13,212 nt of DNA from Pseudodesulfovibrio sp. (GTDB lineage: Bacteria > Desulfobacterota > Desulfovibrionia > Desulfovibrionales > Desulfovibrionaceae): the NCBI GenBank assembly GCA_022712815.1, contig JAFLJW010000307.1, positions 1 through 13,212 on the forward strand, in the 5' to 3' direction. Both the position numbers and the translations under genes were made by a program. Every line of letters starts with the position of its first letter. Within the stretch, counting starts at the first letter, position 1. Shown piece by piece: positions 5,538 to 13,138 of this stretch. The notes beneath the pieces are model-generated. The model had not been told where the DNA came from. It saw only the letters and a program-made list of their open reading frames with translations, and ran no database searches.

Positions 5538-6634
5538 TAGAATTCATACATAATTTCATAAATTACAACCTCTATAATGCTGCCCTAGTGGTCATCGCAA
5601 CTTATGCACTACTCTTAGGTATTGTGACTCTAATATCATTGATATGTGTGGCGACCATAGTCAGAGTAGCCTTTTCCCCACACATAAAAGTATTAGCTTG
5701 GTCAAATCATACATTGAGAAGCGGTATTGAGAGACTTGTCCCTTTTAAGGATAAGCACATATTCATTTTTATTGGTTTAACAGCCTTTTTCATTCTATTT
5801 TTTGTCCCACTGGTGTTCAAGGTTTCCCCTGAAATAGGAATGTTCTTTTTGGGAGAGGAAAAATCGCTAGAAGGGCTATTCGCTCCTGCAGCCGCTGCTT
5901 TTTCTGGAATTGCTTTTTTCTTAATGTTCTGCACGTTCAGAAGCCAAGAAAAGCAACTTAAACATGTAGCTCAAGAATCAAAAGGAAAATCATTTGAAAC
6001 AGTTTTTTTTAACCTTCTCAACATCCACAGAGAAAACTACAGCAGGATTACAACCGATCCAAGACCAGAGAATAAAAAAGCGGATGCTCAATATTTTAGA
6101 ATGGTGCATGCAGAATTAAAAAAATGCTTTTCATACCAACAGAGCCAGTTGGATTTATCTAATCCAATTAGGGCAACCAGCACGCGAAGTCCATCAGCTC
6201 AAAAGAATAAGCGGTTGTACATGGTTGTGGATAGTTACTTGAAGACAGGATCTAATAAACGAATGACCTTTTACAAAGTAGTATTTGAAAAAAACAAGTA
6301 TGAATTCACTCCATACTTTAGACATTATTATCATATTTTGAAATATTTACACTCTGCCCTGATTGGGAACGAAATTCCTGATGAGTTGGTTTTCAAGTAT
6401 AGAGATATTTTGAAAGCACAGATTACGCCATTTGAGCATGCGATACTGTACTACAATGGATTATATTTTAAGCATGTTAAAAGGAAACCTGGATACTACA
6501 ACATGATAATGAGTTTAAGTATGTTGGATGACATTGATGTCGCTTTACTTTTTGATAAAGGTAGGGTCGGACATTATCCACCTTCAGCGTTCGGTAACGA
6601 TGAACTCCCAAACTGGGAATGTTATAATGATTGA
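5534..6634 (+). CDS. Membrane-anchored putative phage abortive-infection protein (putAbiC type)
   Basis: A 366-residue protein with three hydrophobic segments at about 14-46, 75-97 and 114-135, followed by a soluble domain. That domain carries the pattern recalled for the putative AbiC family: FETVFFNLLNIHRENYS (154-170), YFRHYYHILKYL (261-272), and YRDILKAQITPFEHAILYYN (289-308). Members are thought to stop phage growth by killing or halting the infected cell; the mechanism is not established. Translation starts at TTG 5534, overlapping the stop of a 21-residue leader; no in-frame ATG is better placed. The stop overlaps the next gene by 8 nt, so the two are probably made together. Family assignment is from motif memory; an unrelated membrane sensor cannot be excluded. 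Confidence 0.7.
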   Translation: MIEFIHNFINYNLYNAALVVIATYALLLGIVTLISLICVATIVRVAFSPHIKVLAWSNHTLRSGIERLVPFKDKHIFIFIGLTAFFILFFVPLVFKVSPEIGMFFLGEEKSLEGLFAPAAAAFSGIAFFLMFCTFRSQEKQLKHVAQESKGKSFETVFFNLLNIHRENYSRITTDPRPENKKADAQYFRMVHAELKKCFSYQQSQLDLSNPIRATSTRSPSAQKNKRLYMVVDSYLKTGSNKRMTFYKVVFEKNKYEFTPYFRHYYHILKYLHSALIGNEIPDELVFKYRDILKAQITPFEHAILYYNGLYFKHVKRKPGYYNMIMSLSMLDDIDVALLFDKGRVGHYPPSAFGNDELPNWECYND

Positions 6635-7037
6635 TTATGATTTCGGAAGCCATGAATGTGATGTTTGCGGTCTTATTCTCGAAGAGGATGAAGTCCACAC
6701 GGTTGTGGATTTCTATGGAGAAGGAGAAGATGGTTCATTTTGTTATGAACATTACTCACAAATGGGTTTTGATGATGACGATGAGTATTATGAGGATTAT
6801 GAAGAAACCGAAGATATTGAGTCGTGGATTGAATCAAGTGTTGATATGAGTGAGCCAAGCACGGTCTTATCTTTGTTCAAGGTCGTCAGCGGAGAGGGTA
6901 ACGACTATACTTGGGCAGCCTACAGCGGTGAAGGGAATACATTTGTCAAAGGTTATCAAGGTATATATTTAAGGCTAGATTCTGACGAAAAGCGGGAAAA
7001 GTTCCTAGCATGCCTACGCGAGAGATTATCAAACTAG
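6627..7037 (+). CDS. Small acidic protein with CxxC...CxxH zinc-like site
   Basis: A 136-residue protein, start chosen at ATG 6627 because it overlaps the putAbiC stop by 8 nt; an upstream in-frame ATG at 6600 has no ribosome site. C11-x2-C14 and C39-x2-H42 suggest one zinc site. A strongly acidic stretch (about 49-66, FDDDDEYYEDYEETEDIE without the first residue) follows, then an ordinary alpha/beta-looking half. No family is recognised. Translational coupling to the membrane protein suggests a partner, inhibitor or regulator of it, for example an antitoxin-like role; this is inference only. The gene ends 90 bp before the MazG-like gene. Confidence 0.65.
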   Translation: MIDYDFGSHECDVCGLILEEDEVHTVVDFYGEGEDGSFCYEHYSQMGFDDDDEYYEDYEETEDIESWIESSVDMSEPSTVLSLFKVVSGEGNDYTWAAYSGEGNTFVKGYQGIYLRLDSDEKREKFLACLRERLSN

Positions 7038-7127
7038 TTGGTCGCGGCCTCTTGAGTTTGTGGCACAATCTATATAACTAGCACGAATCAGCACCAATAG
7101 GGGCTAACAACTTTAATAGGTGATCCC

Positions 7128-7523
7128 ATGAATGACGAATGGAATATGGTCAGAGAGTTTCACGAAGTGGCAAGCCATCCCTGTCCAAAGTCTCCTCAAA
7201 TTATTGAAGGTGAACGCTTAGTTGCACGTTCCGAGTGGATGAGAGAAGAGATAGATGAACTCCTGCATGCCGCTGACATCTGCGACCAAGTAGATGCAAT
7301 TGTCGATTTAATCTATTTTGCTTTGGGGACTCTGGTTGAAATGGGCATACCACCTAAGAATATGTTTAAGATTGTACACTTGTCGAATATGGCTAAATTA
7401 GCATCAGTAGAATCGACAAGTTACAGGGCAGACACTAAAGTGGAAAAACCTTCGTCCTGGGTATCGCCGAGGCAAGAACTCTTGAAAGAGATCGATAGAG
7501 TTAAGGCTCAATCAAATAGTTAA
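7128..7523 (+). CDS. MazG/PRA-PH-like nucleoside triphosphate pyrophosphohydrolase
   Basis: A 131-residue all-alpha protein beginning with VREFHEVASHPCPKSPQI, then RLVARSEWMREEIDELLHAA (about 31-50), DQVDAIVDLIYFALGTLVEM (53-72), and near the end VHLSNMAKL. This is the order of the all-alpha NTP pyrophosphohydrolase fold (phosphoribosyl-ATP/MazG/dUTPase-like): an E-x3-EE-x2-E cluster at 36-44 and a second acidic cluster at D53/D56/D60 bind Mg2+. Such enzymes split nucleoside triphosphates, or related compounds, to monophosphate plus pyrophosphate. AGGTGA lies 5 nt before the ATG. A weak TTGAGT/TATAAC promoter-like pair stands near 7053-7079. It lies 77 bp upstream of the PRTase-like gene and may belong to the same system. 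Substrate cannot be told from sequence. Confidence 0.8.
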   Translation: MNDEWNMVREFHEVASHPCPKSPQIIEGERLVARSEWMREEIDELLHAADICDQVDAIVDLIYFALGTLVEMGIPPKNMFKIVHLSNMAKLASVESTSYRADTKVEKPSSWVSPRQELLKEIDRVKAQSNS

Positions 7524-7568
7524 TGTGACGGCAATGTCCACATGAGTGGCCTAGCTGTTAAGGTCCTT

Positions 7569-7610
7569 ATGCTATTAACAATTATCCAATATGTGGTATC
7601 ATGTCGATAA
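7569..7610 (+). CDS. 13-residue leader frame overlapping the PRTase-like gene start
   Basis: ATG at 7569 has AAGG five nt before it and reads MLLTIIQYVVSCR to a TAA at 7608-7610, ten nt into the downstream gene whose ATG is 7601. The downstream ATG lacks a strong ribosome site. Coupled initiation is possible, repeating the arrangement at 5472-5537. Chance is not excluded. Confidence 0.35.
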   Translation: MLLTIIQYVVSCR

Positions 7611-8497
7611 ACAACCTTCCTGAATCAATCGTATTGGACAAATGTAGCTTTTTTTCTACTGTCCAGCTATGGCCGCGCCACACAAAATTAAACCCGTCCA
7701 AGTGGCTTGAAAATTTTGAGGAAGATGAACTCGAATATGCTGTACATTTATTGCACTTTTTCAATTACTATTCGGAAGATCTTGTCGATAGGATGTTTAT
7801 CTCAACCATTCATAATCTTAGTAATTACATAAGAAAAACTCAGGGAGCAGGTGGTTCCAATCAAAAATGGCAGCATTTTTTAAGAACAGCATACGTCACA
7901 TTAGTGTCAGGAGAAGACCCCAATCCGACAGATAGCGGTTATGGGTTTACAAGAAAGGCTAGAAATCTTGCCGGATTTGATGAGGATAGAATAATTAGCC
8001 ATAATTATATCTTCGATGGAAATTGTACCCCTGGTAGTTACGTTATTTTTGTAGATGATTTCGTTGGATCTGGGAGTCAAGCTTATGAAACAATGGAACG
8101 TAAATGCGATGAAGGAATGATGTTGATTGAGCACCTCCAAGCTAATAATTTGAAGCCTATTTATTGCCCTCTTATGTGTACAGAAGGTGGCTTACATTTT
8201 CTAAATCAATACTCTCCCGATCTGATGATGGTGCCAACTCACATGATCGATAGACGGTACAGTATCTTTGACAAAGACTCCTTATGCTGGTCAGGTGAAA
8301 CTCAAAAGAAGGGAATAGATGCTGTTTACAAAGCAAGCATGCGTGCAGGAATACCAGACAACCCAGACTCGACCAAACATTGGAAAGGGTTTCAAGATCA
8401 AGGGTTAGCGATTAGTTTTAGTCACGGCACTCCTGATGCAACTATCCCGTTGTTGTACTGGAGTGAAAATGATTGGCACCCACTGATTAGGAAATAG
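7601..8497 (+). CDS. Phosphoribosyltransferase-like protein (PRTase-CE type)
   Basis: A 298-residue protein. Residues 148-160 read VIFVDDFVGSGSQ, the PRPP-binding loop of type I phosphoribosyltransferases (four hydrophobic residues, D-D, then G-S-G-S). A helical N-terminal part (about 1-110) contains HHFF/YY-rich helices, and the C-terminus ends with an aromatic, conserved-looking PLLYWSENDWHPLI. Known relatives with this C-terminus, named PRTase-CE as I recall, are found in conflict/defence gene clusters rather than in purine or pyrimidine biosynthesis. The reaction would join or remove a phosphoribosyl group, but the acceptor is unknown. It is the first gene of a four-gene operon; only 2 nt separate it from the ATPase gene. 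A short overlapping frame precedes it. Confidence is good for the PRTase loop, lower for biochemical activity. Confidence 0.75.
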   Translation: MSINNLPESIVLDKCSFFSTVQLWPRHTKLNPSKWLENFEEDELEYAVHLLHFFNYYSEDLVDRMFISTIHNLSNYIRKTQGAGGSNQKWQHFLRTAYVTLVSGEDPNPTDSGYGFTRKARNLAGFDEDRIISHNYIFDGNCTPGSYVIFVDDFVGSGSQAYETMERKCDEGMMLIEHLQANNLKPIYCPLMCTEGGLHFLNQYSPDLMMVPTHMIDRRYSIFDKDSLCWSGETQKKGIDAVYKASMRAGIPDNPDSTKHWKGFQDQGLAISFSHGTPDATIPLLYWSENDWHPLIRK

Positions 8498-8499
8498 AA

Positions 8500-10380
8500 A
8501 TGAATAATTCAATGGAACCAGAAGAGCAGTTAAGCAAAATTTTTGGTAGCTACAAAGCAGAATGGCTTAAGGAGCAGATTTACGATCTGTTCACTGAGCC
8601 ATCATATATGCCAGAACTCTTAACCAGTAGGCCCTGCATATTAGTTGGTGGCAGAGGTACCGGGAAAACGACAGCCTTGCGTGCGTTGTCGTACGAGGGG
8701 ACACGGGCACTGGCAAAGCAGTGTCCTACAGATGCCTGGGATTACTACGGATTTTATTACCGGGTTAACACTAATAGAGTGACAAGTTTTGAGGGACAAG
8801 ACAAAGACACCTCATTTTGGAGACCAATCTTTGCTCACTACATGAATTTAATTTTTTCAGAATTATTAGTAGATTTTCTGATTTGGCGGGAAAAGGAATG
8901 TGGAACATCCTACATTCTTGATTCTTCTACAATCACAAAAGTTACCCAGAGCCTTTGTATTGAAGCATGTAGCGATGTCGCAGACCTCAAGCAAACCATT
9001 GAATTATCAAAGATAAATCTCGAAGCATATATAAACAACATTGAAGAGGAAGATCGACCAAAACTCTCTCTTCAAGGCGCACCTCTTGACCTGCTTTTTC
9101 AGTCCGTTGGATCGTCTAAGGAGTATGTAAATACCAATTTTTTCATACTTATAGATGAATTTGAGAATTTCTTAGACTACCAGCAACAGGTGTTGAATAC
9201 ACTTATTAAGCACTCAGGTGAGGCTTATACGTTTAAGATTGGTGTCAGAGAACTTGGCTGGAGAATTAAAGAAACACTAAATGAAAACGAGCGTTTAATA
9301 CACCCTGCCGACTACATCAAAATTGACATCTCGAAAAAATTGAGCGGAGAAACATATTCAAAGTTTGCAAAAAAAATATGCAACGGAAGACTACGTGTAT
9401 TGCACGAAGCGAACCCTATGTATTTTACAGACATTAGTACTGCACTTTGCTCTATGTCTGTTGAAGATGAATCAATTAAACTTGGTGTAAATAAGCGCTT
9501 AGAAGAATACTACGCTCGCCACGACACTGATTTGAAAGAGAATTTGTCGGGTGATGAGTACCGTGAATTTAAATCAAAACATCCGCTTGAACAATACACC
9601 AGTTTTTACCTTGCTTGTGGGAAAACGGAAATTGATTTTGATGATTTCCGAATTAGTTTTTCCCCAGCAAAGTGGAAGAATAGATATGACAACTACAAAT
9701 TCGCTATGCTCTTTACCATTACGACGAGCAAGTTTTCAGGGTATAAAAAATACTATTCTGGGTGGGAAACTATTTTACAGATATCCGGTGGCAACATCAG
9801 GTATTTATTAACTCTAGTTGAGCAGACTTTGTTGCTTCACTATAAAAAAACAAAAGATCAATTGGTTGATTGCGACACACAAACCAAAGCTTCGGTCGCA
9901 GTAGCTAAAAACATCCTTACTGAGCTTGAAGGCCTATCAACACATGGCGCTCAATTGACCAAAATGCTTCTTTCTCTCGGTAGAGTGTTCGGTGTGCTGG
10001 CTGCAGAAGCAAAGGGGAAATCACCAGAGATTACCCAGTTTGAATTTGAAATGGATGGGGAGCATTCTTCAGACAGGGTTAACGAGTTGATTAAATCTGC
10101 AGTGATGAATCTCGCTCTTTTACGTTTCCCAGGAACAAAACTGAGCGATCCTACGAGTATTCGCGATTATGATTACATGATTCATCCTATTTTTTCGCCA
10201 TTCTTTGCAATTAGTTATCGGAAAAAAAGAAAGATACTCATCAGACCAGATGCCCTGGTGAACCTAATTGATAACCATAGAGATGGCATAAAAAAATTGC
10301 TGAATTCCAAGGGAATAGTAGAAGTCGACCTGACAGTACCTCAGCAGTTGTCTTTATTCTCCGGATATTACAATGATTGA
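8500..10380 (+). CDS. ORC/CDC6-like AAA ATPase
   Basis: A 626-residue protein with Walker A GGRGTGKT at 50-57 and Walker B FILIDEFENF with D219-E220. A further FKIGVRELGWR stretch (~246) could hold sensor residues. The very early P-loop and the GGRGTGKTTALRAL form recall the group annotated as ORC-CDC6 family AAA ATPases, seen in defence islands. The remainder is largely helical. The C-terminal ~80 residues (after YDYMIHPIFSPFFAISYR) may form a winged helix. Such ATPases load onto or survey DNA in replication and defence complexes; a DNA-sensing or remodelling role is inferred. AGGA lies about 8 nt before the ATG. The gene overlaps the next one by 8 nt (ATGATTGA), indicating coupled translation and a fixed stoichiometry with the partner proteins. 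Confidence 0.8.
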   Translation: MNNSMEPEEQLSKIFGSYKAEWLKEQIYDLFTEPSYMPELLTSRPCILVGGRGTGKTTALRALSYEGTRALAKQCPTDAWDYYGFYYRVNTNRVTSFEGQDKDTSFWRPIFAHYMNLIFSELLVDFLIWREKECGTSYILDSSTITKVTQSLCIEACSDVADLKQTIELSKINLEAYINNIEEEDRPKLSLQGAPLDLLFQSVGSSKEYVNTNFFILIDEFENFLDYQQQVLNTLIKHSGEAYTFKIGVRELGWRIKETLNENERLIHPADYIKIDISKKLSGETYSKFAKKICNGRLRVLHEANPMYFTDISTALCSMSVEDESIKLGVNKRLEEYYARHDTDLKENLSGDEYREFKSKHPLEQYTSFYLACGKTEIDFDDFRISFSPAKWKNRYDNYKFAMLFTITTSKFSGYKKYYSGWETILQISGGNIRYLLTLVEQTLLLHYKKTKDQLVDCDTQTKASVAVAKNILTELEGLSTHGAQLTKMLLSLGRVFGVLAAEAKGKSPEITQFEFEMDGEHSSDRVNELIKSAVMNLALLRFPGTKLSDPTSIRDYDYMIHPIFSPFFAISYRKKRKILIRPDALVNLIDNHRDGIKKLLNSKGIVEVDLTVPQQLSLFSGYYND

Positions 10381-11314
10381 TTTAAGCAAGCCTCTTTATA
10401 CTGACACTTATCCTGAATTATGTCTGTTTTCCCCTTCTCCAAACTCTGCGTACCTGTTTTCCAATAGCGAAGAAGAAAGAAGCACACTGCCAATAGAATG
10501 GGTAAATAAAAACAATACCATCAATTACATTGCCATCAACGACAGAGGAACCTGTTTAGAATTTGACTCAAACGACTCAAAAGCCATTGTTTCATTGAGG
10601 GCAACGCGAGCATTAACTGCGTTTTTAAATAGTTTAGAGGAAGAAAATATTTTTCTAGACATAACAGGGATGGAGTACAGGGTTTGGGCACCAGTCTTAA
10701 AGAGTGCGTTGGCAGCAAACAAAAACGTATTTGGGGTATATAGTGAGCCAAAGAGTTACACGTTGTCTGATGTACCAACCGACGGGACTATTTTTGATTT
10801 GAGTGCAAAAATTGAAGGAGTTCATCCTCTACCGGGATTTATTAACTTTAGAGATCCCGATGAAGATAAAATATGCTTCATTCCTTTCTTGGGATTTGAA
10901 GGTGCTCGGTTTGCGCACGTGCTAGAAGTTGATCAACCTGGACCAAATATTATTCCAGTTATTGGGGTGCCTGGCTATCAGCCCGAATATCCATTCCATT
11001 CATATCTCGGAAACAAAAATGTGTTGATGCTAAACCAGATCTGGAAGGAAGTTCAATACGTGGATGCTCATTGTCCATTCAGTGTCTTGTATCTGCTTGA
11101 ATCTCTTAGAAACGATTTCCCAGATCACTTCTTTAAACTGGCACCAATTGGCTCAAAACCCCATGGCCTTGGAGCAATACTGTACGCGATATTGCACAGT
11201 GAAAATACTGAGATCGTCTACGACAATCCCATAAGAAAGGGTGGTCGAACCAAAGGGCAATCAAGGGTCCATGTTTATGATATTTCATCTGCACTAACAT
11301 CATACTATGCTTGA
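10373..11314 (+). CDS. Unknown Rossmann-like operon partner with DITG motif
   Basis: A 313-residue protein that I cannot assign to a named family. Residues ~92-115 read NIFLDITGMEYRVWAPVLKS, a beta strand ending in D96-I-T-G followed by a helix, and then VFGVYSEPKSY. This is the layout of a Rossmann-like sheet and resembles the D-x-T-G signature of CARF-type nucleotide sensors, but only in that motif. A second conserved-looking block is FLGFEGARFAHVLE, then IIPVIGVPGYQPEYPFHSYL (about 175-220). The C-terminus contains KPHGLGAILYAILHSE and NPIRKGGRTKGQSRVHVYDI. Basic residues there could bind nucleotide or DNA. It overlaps the ATPase by 8 nt and the methyltransferase by 8 nt, so it is an integral part of the operon. 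Possible roles are ligand sensor, nuclease-like effector or ATPase adaptor. Confidence 0.65.
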   Translation: MIDLSKPLYTDTYPELCLFSPSPNSAYLFSNSEEERSTLPIEWVNKNNTINYIAINDRGTCLEFDSNDSKAIVSLRATRALTAFLNSLEEENIFLDITGMEYRVWAPVLKSALAANKNVFGVYSEPKSYTLSDVPTDGTIFDLSAKIEGVHPLPGFINFRDPDEDKICFIPFLGFEGARFAHVLEVDQPGPNIIPVIGVPGYQPEYPFHSYLGNKNVLMLNQIWKEVQYVDAHCPFSVLYLLESLRNDFPDHFFKLAPIGSKPHGLGAILYAILHSENTEIVYDNPIRKGGRTKGQSRVHVYDISSALTSYYA

Positions 11315-12356
11315 TAAATATTACACGCCGGTAAGCATTGCTCGTGCGATGACTGAAGCCGTTACTATTAGTGATGCCAAAATAGTAGCAGACTTTACAT
11401 CTGGTAACGGAGCTATATTGATCGAAGCCCAAGATTTGTGGCCCGACTCAAGTCTCTTTGCAAATGATATCTGTGAGAAAGCTCTTAGCGAGCTGCAGAA
11501 AAACATACCTCAATGCACTGTTGCCGCATGCGATTTTTTGTCTATAGAATCTAGAAAAACATCTAAACTTCTACGTGGGTTAGTTAGTGAGTGTGACCTG
11601 ATATTCCTAAATCCTCCCTATTCATATCGTGGTGAATTCACGTACATAATTGGTGAAGATAGCCGGAAGATCACATGCCCAAGAGCACTCGCTTTTGTGT
11701 TGGCTTCGTTGGATTATCTTTCAGTGTCAGGCCAGTTAATTGGACTACTGCCGAATGGTGCTATTTTTGGAGACAGGAGCCAGGTCGCTATTGACTATAT
11801 AAAAGAATCCTACGACCTTAACGTCATCAGTGAATTACAAGAAAATACATTTAATGACTGTTCTGCGAAAACAGTGATTGTTTCAATAAAGCACAAGGTC
11901 CCGACTTCAAAGCGGAGCAGTGAAGAGTCATTTGAAAATATAGCGAGTCGGTGTAAATATGATGTAATAAGAGGAAACACATCTATGAATACCGTTGGGA
12001 ATGGTGATGTATCAAAGATCCCCCTACTTCACTCTACAAACCTTACAGAAGTTGGTGTGCAGGTAAATGGCTTACGTGGCACCTCAATTTCAAGAACGAT
12101 TACTGGGCCAGCAGTACTGGTTCAAAGGGTTGGCAGAGTTAAAGAACACAAGGTTGCTGCAATATACCAAAAAACGGAGTTGGCTCTTTCTGATTGCATT
12201 ATTGCCATCAAGACAGAATCAAATAATGAAGCAAAACTATTAGAAAAATTTATCAGAAATGACTGGAAGGGATTTCTTAGAATATACAATGGAACATGTG
12301 CCAAATATACAACGGTTTCTAGATTGAAAAAGTACTTGTCTCAGGTCGTATTGTAA
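11307..12356 (+). CDS. N6-adenine-type DNA methyltransferase
   Basis: A 349-residue protein. The N-terminal KYYTPVSIARAMTEA is the motif-X-like start of N-terminal-MTase-domain enzymes of the TaqI/PglX type. Motif I is ADFTSGNGAIL (D29, G33, G35; the usual DPxxGxG with T-S in place of P-C). FANDICEKAL supplies the AdoMet ribose-binding acidic residue. LIFLNPPYS carries motif IV N102-P-P-Y, the catalytic box for amino-methylation of adenine. A C-terminal half (about 190-349) is probably the target-recognition domain. It transfers a methyl group from S-adenosylmethionine to DNA, probably host-protecting. The start overlaps the previous gene by 8 nt (ATGCTTGA) and has no ribosome site of its own, so it depends on coupling. 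No restriction nuclease gene is adjacent. Confidence 0.85.
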   Translation: MLDKYYTPVSIARAMTEAVTISDAKIVADFTSGNGAILIEAQDLWPDSSLFANDICEKALSELQKNIPQCTVAACDFLSIESRKTSKLLRGLVSECDLIFLNPPYSYRGEFTYIIGEDSRKITCPRALAFVLASLDYLSVSGQLIGLLPNGAIFGDRSQVAIDYIKESYDLNVISELQENTFNDCSAKTVIVSIKHKVPTSKRSSEESFENIASRCKYDVIRGNTSMNTVGNGDVSKIPLLHSTNLTEVGVQVNGLRGTSISRTITGPAVLVQRVGRVKEHKVAAIYQKTELALSDCIIAIKTESNNEAKLLEKFIRNDWKGFLRIYNGTCAKYTTVSRLKKYLSQVVL

Positions 12357-12420
12357 TCAAGTTTGTTCCCATACGGTTGCACCGAATTAACAGGCCTACC
12401 TTCTTCATCTCCCTGATAAT

Positions 12421-12927
12421 CTAGTCAATATCGCTAGCAAAAATAGCGTTTATTATTTCCTCTTCAAACTCCACCGCTTTAGATTTGATTTCATTGACAT
12501 CCAACTCTTCAATGAACTTATCTAGTTTGTCTTTTTTCTCGTCAAATTTAATTTCAACTTTTTCTCTTTTCTTAAAGAGAGGTATGTAGTGTACCCTTGA
12601 AAGAGTTCTCTCAGAAACATCGCCATTGGAAAACTCGTGAAAGACTAAGTCAAAGAAGTAATAATTATCCGCTGTGATTGTGAATGCGATTTGAGTTACA
12701 TAGATAAATTGTGGACGACTGCTTCTTGCATAGTCGACAATGCGCTTCCTAATCTGCTTGCTATTTCTCCATCTTTTGTTGTGAATAAAAACATCAAAGC
12801 TGCGCTCATTTTCAAAAATCGACCTGTGGAGAGGCAAGAATTGTCCATTTTCGTCTACAGCGAATATGAAAAAGCAAACGTCACCTTCTCGCCAATCCTC
12901 AAAGTAACCATCTAATAACTGACTCAT
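12421..12927 (-). CDS. Hypothetical protein with charged C-terminal helix
   Basis: A 168-residue protein, start taken at ATG 12927 (MSQLLDGYFEDWREGDVCFF) rather than the TTG 18 nt upstream because neither has a strong ribosome site and ATG is commoner. The first ~115 residues look alpha/beta, with aromatic strands such as FIYVTQIAFTI and YYFFDLVFHEF. The last ~50 residues are a highly charged Lys/Glu-rich helix (FKKREKVEIKFDEKKDKLDK onward), possibly a coiled coil for partner binding. No family is recognised. It lies 20 nt downstream of a gene fragment broken by the right IS, so its native promoter may be lost. It is convergent with the methyltransferase gene. Confidence 0.6.
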   Translation of the reverse strand: MSQLLDGYFEDWREGDVCFFIFAVDENGQFLPLHRSIFENERSFDVFIHNKRWRNSKQIRKRIVDYARSSRPQFIYVTQIAFTITADNYYFFDLVFHEFSNGDVSERTLSRVHYIPLFKKREKVEIKFDEKKDKLDKFIEELDVNEIKSKAVEFEEEIINAIFASDID

Positions 12928-12947
12928 GACAATACTCTGTGACAAGG

Positions 12948-13073
12948 CTAGTTGAATCGACCGTACATCTCTTCATGACACTCTTTTAAGAAGGTCATCA
13001 TCTCTTCAGACTCGCCGCTATTATAAAACTTAATCATCCCTGCATTGTACTCGGTTAATCTCTTCGCAGGTAT
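12948..13073 (-). pseudogene. C-terminal remnant of a small gene truncated by the right IS
   Basis: Reading from 13073 towards a TAG at 12948-12950 gives 41 residues: IPAKRLTEYNAGMIKFYNSG, then ESEEMMTFLKECHEEMYGRF and N. The composition is protein-like, the frame is open to the IS boundary, and it is only 20 nt from the next minus-strand gene, as in an operon. Within the IS end the frame meets a stop (TAA) after about 11 codons with no start codon in good position, so the N-terminus was separated by the insertion. The family is unknown. Confidence 0.55.
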
Positions 13074-13097
13074 TGATCCTGCTATAAAATTGTGGAC
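13074..13097 (+). repeat. Left terminal inverted repeat of the right IS3-family copy
   Basis: It begins TGATCCTGC and ends TTGTGGAC. It pairs, in inverted orientation, with the repeat at 187-210 over 19 of 24 positions; differences fall in the middle. This is the expected outer end of the element whose OrfA begins 42 bp downstream. Confidence 0.85.
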
Positions 13098-13138
13098 ACC
13101 CGGTTAAGTCGCTATCCTGCCTTTTAGAGGAGAAGCAA

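Noticed and set aside
6528..6626. Longer N-terminus for the acidic zinc-site protein
   Set aside because: It would overlap the putAbiC gene by more than 100 nt without a ribosome site; ATG 6627 gives the usual short overlap.
11321..11506. 61-codon minus-strand frame over the methyltransferase start
   Set aside because: It is antisense to the conserved motif I region of the methyltransferase and has no signal of its own.
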